Shown: piece by piece, positions 1 through 5,730 of the stretch
Layout of the letters: each line of letters starts with the position of its first letter
Position numbering within the stretch: position 1 is the stretch's first letter
DNA from: Eubacteriales bacterium
Lineage (GTDB): Bacteria > Bacillota > Clostridia > Christensenellales > CAG-138
NCBI GenBank assembly: GCA_028701165.1
Contig: JAQVRG010000045.1
Location: forward strand, 1-8,978
Length of the DNA stretch: 8,978 bases
Direction: 5' to 3'
Notes under the pieces: generated by a model
Told to the model about the DNA's origin: nothing
The model's input: the letters and a program-made list of their open reading frames with translations, nothing else
Databases searched by the model: none
Made by a program: the position numbers and the translations under genes

Positions 1-2
1 CG

Positions 3-470
3 TCCCTGGAGGTTACCGAGGAGGATTGGGACAGAACCGTGGACGTAAACCTGAAGGGCTATTTCTTCGGCTGCCAGTGTGCCGCACAGAACATGATGAA
101 AGACGACAAGGGCGGCGTGATCGTCAACATCGGCTCCGTCAACAAAAAGATCGTGACCATAGGCGAAACCGTATACGCGACGACCAAGGCCGGCATCTCC
201 AAGATGACAGAGAACCTCGCCAGAGAATGGGGCCCCAGCAATATCCGCGTCAACTGCGTAGCACCGGGCAGCATCCCCACGCTCATGAACCAAAAGCAGT
301 ACGCGGATATCAAAGTGCATCAGGCGATGTGCGATAAATTGCCGCTTCGCCGCAGGGGACAAGCCGACGAGATCGCGGACGCGGTGATGTACATGGCTTC
401 GCCCTACGCAAGCTATGTTACCGGCCAGACCCTCTTTGTTGACGGCGGCTTGACGATCGTATGCGGATGA
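3..470 (+). CDS. SDR-family oxidoreductase, 5'-truncated
   Basis: This is the C-terminal 155 residues of a classical short-chain dehydrogenase/reductase, an NAD(P)-dependent cytosolic oxidoreductase. The reading frame is open from base 3, so the N-terminal roughly 95 residues with the Rossmann dinucleotide motif lie upstream of the window. In fragment numbering the visible catalytic tetrad is Asn16 (in DVNLKG), Ser45 (in NIGSVN), Tyr58 and Lys62 (YATTK). It is followed by the family's RVNCVAPG segment (82-89) and the C-terminal VTGQTLFVDGG (139-149). A GTG at 39 is in frame but lies inside the conserved core, so it is not the start. The family commonly interconverts alcohols and ketones of sugars, polyols or hydroxy acids. 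The substrate cannot be read from sequence. Its position just ahead of the tautomerase, epimerase and aconitase X genes suggests an oxidation or reduction step of the same pathway. Confidence 0.93.
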   Translation, partial: SLEVTEEDWDRTVDVNLKGYFFGCQCAAQNMMKDDKGGVIVNIGSVNKKIVTIGETVYATTKAGISKMTENLAREWGPSNIRVNCVAPGSIPTLMNQKQYADIKVHQAMCDKLPLRRRGQADEIADAVMYMASPYASYVTGQTLFVDGGLTIVCG

Positions 471-505
471 TTCCGCGCAAAAAAAGTAAAGGTTAGGAAA
501 AACGT

Positions 506-730
506 ATGCCTCACATTCATGTAAAGATGTACCCCGGCCGATCCGACGAGCTGAAATTGGTCATGAGCAGAGCCATTGTAGAAGCCGCCGCAAACACGCT
601 GGGCGTTAGGAAGGGCGCGTTCTCCGTTTGCGTCGAAGACGTGGAGAAGGATAAGTGGAACGAGGAAGTTGTGGCGAGGTGCCTGCAGGCGAAGAAGGAG
701 AACGTCTTCATAACGCCTGATAATATGTAA
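506..730 (+). CDS. 4-oxalocrotonate tautomerase family protein
   Basis: This 74-residue protein has the size and form of a 4-oxalocrotonate tautomerase (4-OT) subunit, the family of small oligomeric enol-keto tautomerases whose base is the N-terminal proline exposed by Met removal. Proline follows the initiator Met (MPHIHVK), and the PGRSDELK stretch matches the GRSDEQK of 4-OT, so the equivalents of Pro1 and Arg11 are kept. By my ungapped alignment the 4-OT Arg39 position is Ser and Phe50 is Trp. The beginning (MPHI) and a Trp near residue 50 also recall E. coli PptA. These changes argue against a true 4-oxalocrotonate substrate. The start is fixed by the catalytic proline and an AGGA seven bases upstream. 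It may tautomerise an enol or enamine made by a neighbouring dehydratase; that role is inferred from context. Confidence 0.88.
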   Translation: MPHIHVKMYPGRSDELKLVMSRAIVEAAANTLGVRKGAFSVCVEDVEKDKWNEEVVARCLQAKKENVFITPDNM

Positions 731-783
731 CACACACCATAGCGGGAGAAAGCGGGAATTGGGTTCGTAAGGACGCAAGCTTA

Positions 784-810
784 TTTCCTGCAGCAAAAAA
801 AGACAGGAGA
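784..810 (+). promoter_or_regulatory. Possible hairpin covering the ribosome binding site
   Basis: Bases 784-790 (TTTCCTG) can pair with 804-810 (CAGGAGA) with one G-T wobble, leaving a 13-base A-rich loop. The right arm contains the AGGAG Shine-Dalgarno of the TIM-barrel gene that starts at 821, so the fold would mask it. The pairing is short, so it may be chance. The 90-base gap between the tautomerase and TIM-barrel genes holds nothing else that I recognise. Confidence 0.2.
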
Positions 811-820
811 GTGAAAATAA

Positions 821-1495
821 ATGAAACCCGAACTTATTGTTATGCTTACGCATAACGACAGAACCGTTGAAAACGCACCCGAGATTTTTGAAGCCTGCAA
901 GAACAGCAAGGCGAAGTTCTGGGGCTTTAAGGAAGTCGGCCTTCCCATCGATAAGATGAAGAAGCTTTGCGCCGACATGAAGGCGGCGCGAAAGACCACG
1001 TTCTTGGAGATCGTTGCGTATACCGAGGAGGAGTGCTTGGCGGGCGCGAAGATCGGCGTGGAATGCGGCTTCGATTATCTGATGGGCACGATGTACTTTG
1101 ATTCCGTAAGGGATCTGCTGCGCGGCGCGGGCGTCAAGTATATGCCGTTTGTCGGCGACGTGCGGGACAGGCCGAGCGTTGTGTACGGAACCATCGAGAG
1201 CACGATCCAAGAGGGCTTGGATCTCATTAAGGATCATAAGATCGACGGCGTGGATCTCTTGGGCTATCGCTTTGTGGGCGACGCCGTGAAGCTCAACCAC
1301 GATTTCGTGGCCGCGATTCAGCCCTACGGCCCCGTGTGTTTGGCCGGCAGCGTTTCGAGCTACCAGCGCCTTGACGAGGTGGCGAGCACGGGCGCGTGGG
1401 CGTTCACGATCGGCGGCGCGTTCTTCGAGAACAAGTTTGACGGCACCTTTGCCGAGCAGATCGACAAGGTTGTGGACTACATGAACGCGAAGTAA
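821..1495 (+). CDS. Uncharacterised TIM-barrel protein (phosphate-binding barrel type)
   Basis: A 224-residue soluble protein with no signal peptide or membrane segment. The strand/helix alternation and two glycine loops near the C-terminus, LAGSVSS (174-180) and TIGGAFF (196-202), resemble the beta-7/beta-8 phosphate-binding loops of HisA/TrpC-like ribulose-phosphate-binding barrels. Other conspicuous patches are VMLTHND (7-13), FWGFKEVGLP (33-42), FLEIVAY (61-67), FDYLMGT (84-90) and DGVDLLGYR (142-150), which carry acidic and lysine residues at strand ends where barrel enzymes place catalytic groups. I believe similar proteins of unknown function exist in Clostridia, but I cannot assign a named family. 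Isomerase, epimerase or lyase action on a phosphorylated intermediate would fit the neighbouring kinase, epimerase and aldolase; this is inference. The start is supported by AGGAG ten or so bases upstream. Confidence 0.85.
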   Translation: MKPELIVMLTHNDRTVENAPEIFEACKNSKAKFWGFKEVGLPIDKMKKLCADMKAARKTTFLEIVAYTEEECLAGAKIGVECGFDYLMGTMYFDSVRDLLRGAGVKYMPFVGDVRDRPSVVYGTIESTIQEGLDLIKDHKIDGVDLLGYRFVGDAVKLNHDFVAAIQPYGPVCLAGSVSSYQRLDEVASTGAWAFTIGGAFFENKFDGTFAEQIDKVVDYMNAK

Positions 1496-1534
1496 GCGGC
1501 CGCGAATTTCTAAAAGGATCGGGAGGCGTCAGCG

Positions 1535-2368
1535 ATGGTGAAATACGGTATTATGTCGATCGACTTCAAGCGTTTACCGCTTGAGCATTGCTATCGGTTG
1601 GCAAGGGATTACGGCTTTAGCGGTCTGGAGATTTTCTGCACGCGCAAGCATGTGCATCTGCCTTCTTTCACAAAGGAAGACGCCGCGTATGTGCGAAGCT
1701 TGGGCGAGAAATACCAGATTGAAGTACCCATGCTTACCCCTAATACGCTTGGGCGCGAAATCAATATATGCTCGGTGGACGCGCGGGAGAGAAGCGAGGG
1801 GATTCAAACCTACAAAACCGCAGTTGACGCGGCCGAAATGCTAAACGTTCCCATGATCCTTTTGACGGCCGATCATCCGGGCTATTTTGTGGATAAAAAC
1901 GCCGTTTGGGATCACCTGCTCCAGAGCGTGACGGAGATAACGGACTACGCGGCGCAAAAGGGGATCAAGATCGTGATCGAACCGCTCACGCCCATGGAAA
2001 GCCCGGTTGTGACAACGGCCGCCGATTGCAGAAGGCTGATTGACGACGTGCGAAGCCCCGCCCTTTACGCGATGCTGGATATCGTTCCCCCCGTGGTCGT
2101 GCACGAGTCGATCTCACAGTATTTTGAACTCTTGGAGGATCGGCTCGCCTATATTCATATCTGCAATACCGACGGGGTCACGGACGCGCATTTCCGGCTG
2201 GATCGCGGCGTGTTGCCCATCTATGATGTGCTCAATACAATCAAGCACCATCATTACGAGGGCTATATCACGGCGGAGCTGTATTCGGAGAACTATCGGG
2301 ATCCTGAGCTCTTCTTATCGAACACGGCGAGGGTGCTTGCCGAATTTGAAAACATGCGGACACTTTAG
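1535..2368 (+). CDS. FrlC-like sugar epimerase/isomerase (AP-endonuclease-2-type TIM barrel)
   Basis: A 277-residue member of the xylose-isomerase-like TIM-barrel superfamily of metal-dependent sugar (phosphate) isomerases and epimerases. The closest match from memory is fructoselysine 3-epimerase FrlC of E. coli, with which it shares the pattern RLPxEH near residues 13-18, GxEI at 30-33, the EPLTPxES block at 149-156, the MLDI strand at 180-183 and the IHI strand at 207-209. The expected metal ligands are present: Glu149, Asp182, His208 and Glu248. The length is normal for the family. GGGAGG eight bases ahead of the ATG supports the start. No frlB- or frlD-like gene is visible here, so fructoselysine is not implied. 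It most likely epimerises or isomerises a ketose or keto-acid feeding the adjacent dehydratase and aldolase. Confidence 0.9.
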   Translation: MVKYGIMSIDFKRLPLEHCYRLARDYGFSGLEIFCTRKHVHLPSFTKEDAAYVRSLGEKYQIEVPMLTPNTLGREINICSVDARERSEGIQTYKTAVDAAEMLNVPMILLTADHPGYFVDKNAVWDHLLQSVTEITDYAAQKGIKIVIEPLTPMESPVVTTAADCRRLIDDVRSPALYAMLDIVPPVVVHESISQYFELLEDRLAYIHICNTDGVTDAHFRLDRGVLPIYDVLNTIKHHHYEGYITAELYSENYRDPELFLSNTARVLAEFENMRTL

Positions 2369-2407
2369 CGCAAGGCGTGCAAATTTAGATTTAGGACGGA
2401 CAAAGAA

Positions 2408-3691
2408 ATGCTGAAACTAACGGATTATGAGCAGAAAATGCTGGATGGCGAATTTGGCAGGTACAAGCAGCTTGCGATGCAGCAGGTTGTAAAATTCGCC
2501 AACGTGCTGGGGGCAGAGGAGCTTGTGCCCATCACGAAAGTACATTTGAACATGGGTATCCCGCCGCTTGATTACGGCGTGGGCGACGACTTTAACGAGG
2601 CCTTCCGGCGCGTATATCTCGCCGTTGACGAAAAGGTCAAGTTTGAAGGCTTCAGCCCGGAATGCTTTGTGCAGACCGACGGCGGCGCTGTGGATCAATA
2701 TGACCCGAAGCCTATGGGACATCCGCAGTCGCTTTGCGATCTGAACCGGGAACGCGAACTGATCTCCGCCAAGGGCGGCACGAGCATCGTGGGCTCCTGC
2801 ACGCCGTACTTGGCGGGCTGGCTGCCGTTGCGCGGCGAACATTTTGTTACGACCGAGTCGAGCAACGTTTTGTTTTCCAACGCCGTTTTCGGCGCGATGG
2901 GCAACGCGAACGGCACGGCCTCCTGCGCGTGGGCGGCCATTACCGGAAGAGGCCCGAAGTGGGGTCTGCATATCAAGGAGAACCGCTATGCGCAGTGCGA
3001 GTTCAAGGTGGAATGCCAATGTGAAACGCCGCAGGACTGGGATGTGATCGGCTATACGCTGGGAAGAAAGCTGAAGCTGAACAAAATACCCGTTCTTACC
3101 GGCAATTTCCACAATGTTGACGTCATTCGCTTAAAGCGCATGTTTTCGGCCATTGCCACAAGCAGCGGCTTGGAGATGATCCACATCGAAGGGATAACCC
3201 CCGAAGCGCCGACCAAGGAGATCGCGCTGGGCGGCAAGACCGAATGGCCGGTATACCACATCACGCAGGCGGATTACGACGAATCCTTCCGCCTTTTGTG
3301 CGACGAGGGTTCCGCGCCCGTGCAGCTTGTATCCTGCGGCTGCCCGCACTATACGCTGCAGGAGATCAGGGACTGCGCGGATTATATCCAAGGCAAAAAG
3401 GTCAAAGAGGGCGTAACGCTGATCTTCTGGACCAATTCCGCGCTGCGCGAGGCCGCGCGCCTTTCCGGCTATTTGGATACCATCGAAGCGGCCGGAGCGA
3501 CCATCGGAACAAACGGGTGCCCGCTTGTACAGGGCGCGGCCTGCTATAAGGGCGTGACCGGCATGGCGGTGGACGCGGCGAAGCAGGCGCATTACAACCG
3601 GTCGTATCTTAAAAACGGAAATATGTTCTACGGTACGATGGAGCAGTGCGTGGACGCGGCGGTCAGCGGAATATGGGAGGGCAAAAAATAA
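2408..3691 (+). CDS. Aconitase X, large (catalytic) subunit
   Basis: The 427-residue large subunit of aconitase X (AcnX, formerly DUF521), an Fe-S hydro-lyase of the aconitase superfamily. Characterised members dehydrate cis-3-hydroxy-L-proline in bacteria and mevalonate 5-phosphate in archaea. Family signatures are clear: SCTPYLAGWLPLRGEH (130-145), TESSNVLFSNAVFGAMGN (149-166), AAITGR (176-181), GNFHNVD (232-238), VSCGCPHYTLQEI (308-320) and the late GCPLVQG (370-376). Cys131, Cys312 and Cys371 are the likely cluster ligands by position. Length fits the split (two-gene) form rather than the fused form of about 570 residues. The stop overlaps the small-subunit start by one base (TAATG), so the two are translationally coupled. 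A Shine-Dalgarno is weak (AGGA, 11 bases upstream). The substrate is unknown; kinase and aldolase neighbours leave a sugar-acid substrate possible. Confidence 0.95.
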   Translation: MLKLTDYEQKMLDGEFGRYKQLAMQQVVKFANVLGAEELVPITKVHLNMGIPPLDYGVGDDFNEAFRRVYLAVDEKVKFEGFSPECFVQTDGGAVDQYDPKPMGHPQSLCDLNRERELISAKGGTSIVGSCTPYLAGWLPLRGEHFVTTESSNVLFSNAVFGAMGNANGTASCAWAAITGRGPKWGLHIKENRYAQCEFKVECQCETPQDWDVIGYTLGRKLKLNKIPVLTGNFHNVDVIRLKRMFSAIATSSGLEMIHIEGITPEAPTKEIALGGKTEWPVYHITQADYDESFRLLCDEGSAPVQLVSCGCPHYTLQEIRDCADYIQGKKVKEGVTLIFWTNSALREAARLSGYLDTIEAAGATIGTNGCPLVQGAACYKGVTGMAVDAAKQAHYNRSYLKNGNMFYGTMEQCVDAAVSGIWEGKK

Positions 3692-4116
3692 TGAGCAAGA
3701 CGATTGTTATCAAAGGCAGGCCGGCGCTTAGCGGCATAGCCGAGGGTTATGCCATGGTGTGCCCGAACAGCATACAGGGATGGGCCGGCATCGATCCGAG
3801 GACGGGGAAAATACTGGAAAAAGGGCATGTGCACGAGGGCGAATCCTACGATGGAAAGATTCTGGTCGTACCCTGCTCCAGAGGGTCCTGCGGCTGGTCC
3901 TGCCAGTTTCACGGGCCTTGGGATAATTTGAAGGTCAGACCCGCGGGATGGGTCATCACGCAGATCGACTCCAAGATTGCGACCGCGGCGGTCATCGTGA
4001 ACCGTCCCATGGTCACGGACTTTGTGGATGTGGATCCGTGTCAGGTCATCAAGGACGGCGATTATGTCGTCGTCAACGGCGACGACGGCACGGTAACGAT
4101 CACGCGCGAGGATTAA
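3691..4116 (+). CDS. Aconitase X, small (swivel-domain) subunit
   Basis: A 141-residue small subunit of AcnX (formerly DUF126), which closes the active site over the large subunit. The expected elements are GKILVVP (55-61), the RGSC turn (64-67) carrying the family's conserved serine at Ser66, and the C-terminal strand segment DGDYVVVNGDDGTVTI (122-137). I start it at the ATG at 3691, which overlaps the large-subunit stop and has GGGAGG about ten bases upstream. An in-frame start at 3646 would add 15 Gly/Arg-rich residues encoded inside the upstream gene and is unlikely. Unusually, the segment after RGSC reads GWSCQFHGPW, where the small subunits I recall have a GSG-type turn and an aliphatic helix. 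It also adds cysteines 62, 67 and 71. The substrate pocket may therefore differ from the hydroxyproline enzyme. Confidence 0.9.
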   Translation: MSKTIVIKGRPALSGIAEGYAMVCPNSIQGWAGIDPRTGKILEKGHVHEGESYDGKILVVPCSRGSCGWSCQFHGPWDNLKVRPAGWVITQIDSKIATAAVIVNRPMVTDFVDVDPCQVIKDGDYVVVNGDDGTVTITRED

Positions 4117-4156
4117 AGCTGCTGGTAAAACAGAGCGATTTTGAAAGGAGATCAAC

Positions 4157-4819
4157 ATGAATAAACCGGTTGTGAAATGGGAGTACAAGGAACTGATAGC
4201 GGCCTCCGCAAAGAGGTTTTACAGTGGTCATTGCAGCCCCGCGATGGATTCGGGCGATATGAGCATACGCGACGTGGAGAGCGGTTACATCTACATCTAT
4301 CCGCGTCCGCACGACGGCTTCGAGATCACGAGCTGGGATCTTTTAAAGCCCGAGAACGTCGTTGTGGTGGACGGCGAGGGCAACTATATCGAGGATAACG
4401 GGTATTTAGCGACGGTGGAGCTGCCGATGCACCTTGCGATCTATAAAGCGCGTCCCGATATCCACGTTATTTTGCACAGCCATCCCATTTGGTCGTCCAT
4501 CTTCTGCGCCGCCGGGAAGAACATTCCGCTGTCCTTAGCGGAGCAGGCGATTTATCTGGGCGGCGAAACCATCTGCGCCGAATACGGCCTCGTGGGAAGC
4601 AAACAGCTTGGCGACAATATCGTAAAGGCGCTCGGAAAAGAAAAGCGCGCGGCGCTGATGCGCAACCACGGTTCCGTTGTGATCGGCAACAGCTTTGCCG
4701 AGGTATTCGCACTGTCGGATTATCTGGAGCACGGCGCGCAGGTCACGGTGCTAGGCGAGCTGCTCGGCGGCGTCATCCCGATGGACCCGGACAATGTTTT
4801 TGATCCCAGCCTGCTTTAA
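4157..4819 (+). CDS. Class II (zinc) aldolase/adducin-family protein
   Basis: A 220-residue homologue of L-fuculose-1-phosphate aldolase (FucA), a zinc enzyme cleaving a ketose phosphate to a three-carbon unit and an aldehyde; relatives act as epimerases or decarboxylases. The metal ligands His107, His109 (LHSHP) and His171 (RNHG) and the catalytic Glu88 line up with FucA His92, His94, His155 and Glu73. In contrast, several FucA phosphate-pocket positions differ by my alignment: Thr26 is Asp31, Asn29 is Asp34 (SGDMSIR for the usual GNxSxR), Ser71 is Thr86 and Ser72 is Val87. Extra acid in that pocket suggests a substrate that is not phosphorylated at that end. The start has a textbook AAAGGAG seven bases upstream. 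It sits 40 bases behind aconitase X and is probably co-transcribed with it. Confidence 0.92.
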   Translation: MNKPVVKWEYKELIAASAKRFYSGHCSPAMDSGDMSIRDVESGYIYIYPRPHDGFEITSWDLLKPENVVVVDGEGNYIEDNGYLATVELPMHLAIYKARPDIHVILHSHPIWSSIFCAAGKNIPLSLAEQAIYLGGETICAEYGLVGSKQLGDNIVKALGKEKRAALMRNHGSVVIGNSFAEVFALSDYLEHGAQVTVLGELLGGVIPMDPDNVFDPSLL

Positions 4820-4855
4820 GCCGGCGCAAGCATACTTCAAACAAGGAGAACGCAA

Positions 4856-5206
4856 ATGATTCAGAGATTTGGCGGAAACGCAAGATACCACAACGTCGTT
4901 GAATGGAACGGCTTGCTCTTTGCCGCGGGTCAGACCTTCGCGGAAGGCCAGACCATCGAGGAGCAGGCGGCCGGAACCCTCGATAAGATAGAAAAGCTGC
5001 TGGAGGCGTACGGCTCCGACAAGCGGCATATCCTCTCCGCCTGCGTATATCTTAGGGATATGTCAACCTTCGCACAGTTCAACAAGATCTATGACGCGTG
5101 GGTTGTGCCAGAGTATCAATCCACAAGGACCTGCGTGGAAGCAAAGATGGCGACCGATAAGATCATGGTCGAGATCACGATCATCGCGGCGAAGAAGGAA
5201 AGCTGA
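4856..5206 (+). CDS. RidA (YjgF/YER057c/UK114) family enamine/imine deaminase
   Basis: A 116-residue RidA-superfamily protein, a trimeric cytosolic enzyme that hydrolyses reactive enamines and imines, classically 2-aminoacrylate and 2-iminobutyrate released by PLP dehydratases, to 2-keto acids. The catalytic arginine is present as Arg91 in STRTCVEA, with Cys93 and Glu106 (KIMVEITIIA) at the usual active-site positions. The N-terminal half carries the GLLFAAGQT strand (19-27) and the AGTLDKIEKLLEAYG helix (39-53). Length is slightly below the usual 125-130 because the first strand is short. AAGGAG eight bases upstream supports the start. Within this cluster it may clear an imine formed downstream of aconitase X, or 2-aminoacrylate from the serine-dehydratase-like enzyme; both are inference. 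Confidence 0.93.
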   Translation: MIQRFGGNARYHNVVEWNGLLFAAGQTFAEGQTIEEQAAGTLDKIEKLLEAYGSDKRHILSACVYLRDMSTFAQFNKIYDAWVVPEYQSTRTCVEAKMATDKIMVEITIIAAKKES

Positions 5207-5228
5207 GCAAGCGCCGGCAAAGGCCGCC

Positions 5229-5282
5229 TGTCTGATTCACCGCGCCCTGCCGAAGGTTCGCTGCGGCGCGGTGAATCGGGCG
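5229..5282 (+). terminator. Long hairpin, probable terminator or attenuator
   Basis: A perfect 13-base inverted repeat, GATTCACCGCGCC at 5234-5246 and its complement at 5265-5277, extends outward with wobble pairs to about 18 pairs (5229-5246 with 5265-5282). The loop is 18 bases and contains a smaller CGAA/TTCG symmetry. The stem is GC-rich at the loop side and is followed by TTTGTT rather than an unbroken T-run, so termination may be partial. It begins 22 bases after the RidA stop, inside the largest intergenic gap of the window (129 bases), which fits the end of the first transcription unit. Confidence 0.55.
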
Positions 5283-5283
5283 T

Positions 5284-5312
5284 TTGTTAAAAGGGGTATT
5301 CCCGCCTATGAC
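5284..5312 (+). promoter_or_regulatory. Candidate sigma-A/sigma-70 promoter for the cupin-kinase block
   Basis: TTGTTA (5284-5289) and TATGAC (5307-5312) are separated by exactly 17 bases and each match the -35 and -10 consensus at four of six positions. They lie directly after the hairpin and upstream of the cupin start. Position is the main support, because matches of this quality occur by chance. A GGGTATTCCC near-palindrome (5294-5303) sits between the two boxes and could be an operator, but it is short. Confidence 0.35.
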
Positions 5313-5335
5313 TGCATGCCGAAAGGAGTATTTCA

Positions 5336-5677
5336 ATGGAGAGCAAGGAAGTAAAAATCGTCAGCAAGAACGACGCTAAAATCTGGATGGAAGAAAGCGA
5401 AGTTTGCAGGGAGTATTACAAAACGGACAAGATTACCTTCGGCATGTCCGAGCTTGCGCCCGGCGCGGTCGGCGCCGTCGATAGGGGGCACAGCGAGGCG
5501 CACGAGGTGTTCTACTGCGTGCAGGGCGAGGTGCTCTGCTATGTTTCTCAAGACGACCGCTACTATCATCTCTTTGCGGGCGGCGCTATGCTCGTTCCGG
5601 AGGGAAAGGATCATAAGCTCTTTAACATCGGCGAAACAAAGGCCATTTTGACTTGGTCCTGTGCGCCGCATCAATAA
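5336..5677 (+). CDS. Small single-domain cupin protein
   Basis: A 113-residue single cupin beta-barrel. Cupin motif 1 is visible as GHSEAHEVFYCVQGE (51-65), with metal-ligand candidates His52, His56 and Glu57. Motif 2 is GGAMLVPEGKDHKLFN (82-97), with His93. All elements for binding one divalent metal are therefore present. Proteins of this type serve as sugar or keto-sugar isomerases, lyases, dioxygenases or small-molecule binding partners, so function cannot be fixed from sequence. AAAGGAG ahead of the ATG is strong. It opens the second block behind a hairpin and possible promoter and precedes the kinase by 53 bases. A role in isomerising the kinase's substrate is a reasonable guess only. 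Confidence 0.88.
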   Translation: MESKEVKIVSKNDAKIWMEESEVCREYYKTDKITFGMSELAPGAVGAVDRGHSEAHEVFYCVQGEVLCYVSQDDRYYHLFAGGAMLVPEGKDHKLFNIGETKAILTWSCAPHQ

Positions 5678-5730
5678 GGGAGCCGTACGCGATATTGACC
5701 GGCGCTTTGGGAGAAAGGAGCGGAGCAACG

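Noticed and set aside
413..1300. Minus-strand open frame of 295 codons
   Set aside because: It lies opposite the tautomerase and TIM-barrel genes, both with good family features and ribosome binding sites. The antisense product has no recognisable motif.
1496..1503. GCGGCCGC palindrome
   Set aside because: An eight-base GC palindrome is expected by chance in DNA of this composition and has no associated structure.
1535..2368. Assignment of the epimerase gene as frlC in a fructoselysine pathway
   Set aside because: Similarity to FrlC is clear, but no fructoselysine kinase or deglycase gene is present in the window, so only a FrlC-like family call is supported.
2417..3112. Minus-strand open frame of 231 codons opposite aconitase X
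   Set aside because: It is fully covered by the clearly recognisable AcnX large subunit, and its composition is typical of a reverse-strand shadow.
3646..3690. Upstream in-frame start for the aconitase X small subunit
   Set aside because: It would lie entirely within the large-subunit gene and add Gly/Arg-rich residues. The ATG at 3691 has a good ribosome binding site and the coupled TAATG overlap.
5653..5730. Upstream in-frame start extending the FGGY kinase by 26 residues
   Set aside because: It begins inside the cupin gene and the added residues do not resemble the family. The ATG at 5731 has a strong ribosome binding site and puts the phosphate loop at the usual position.
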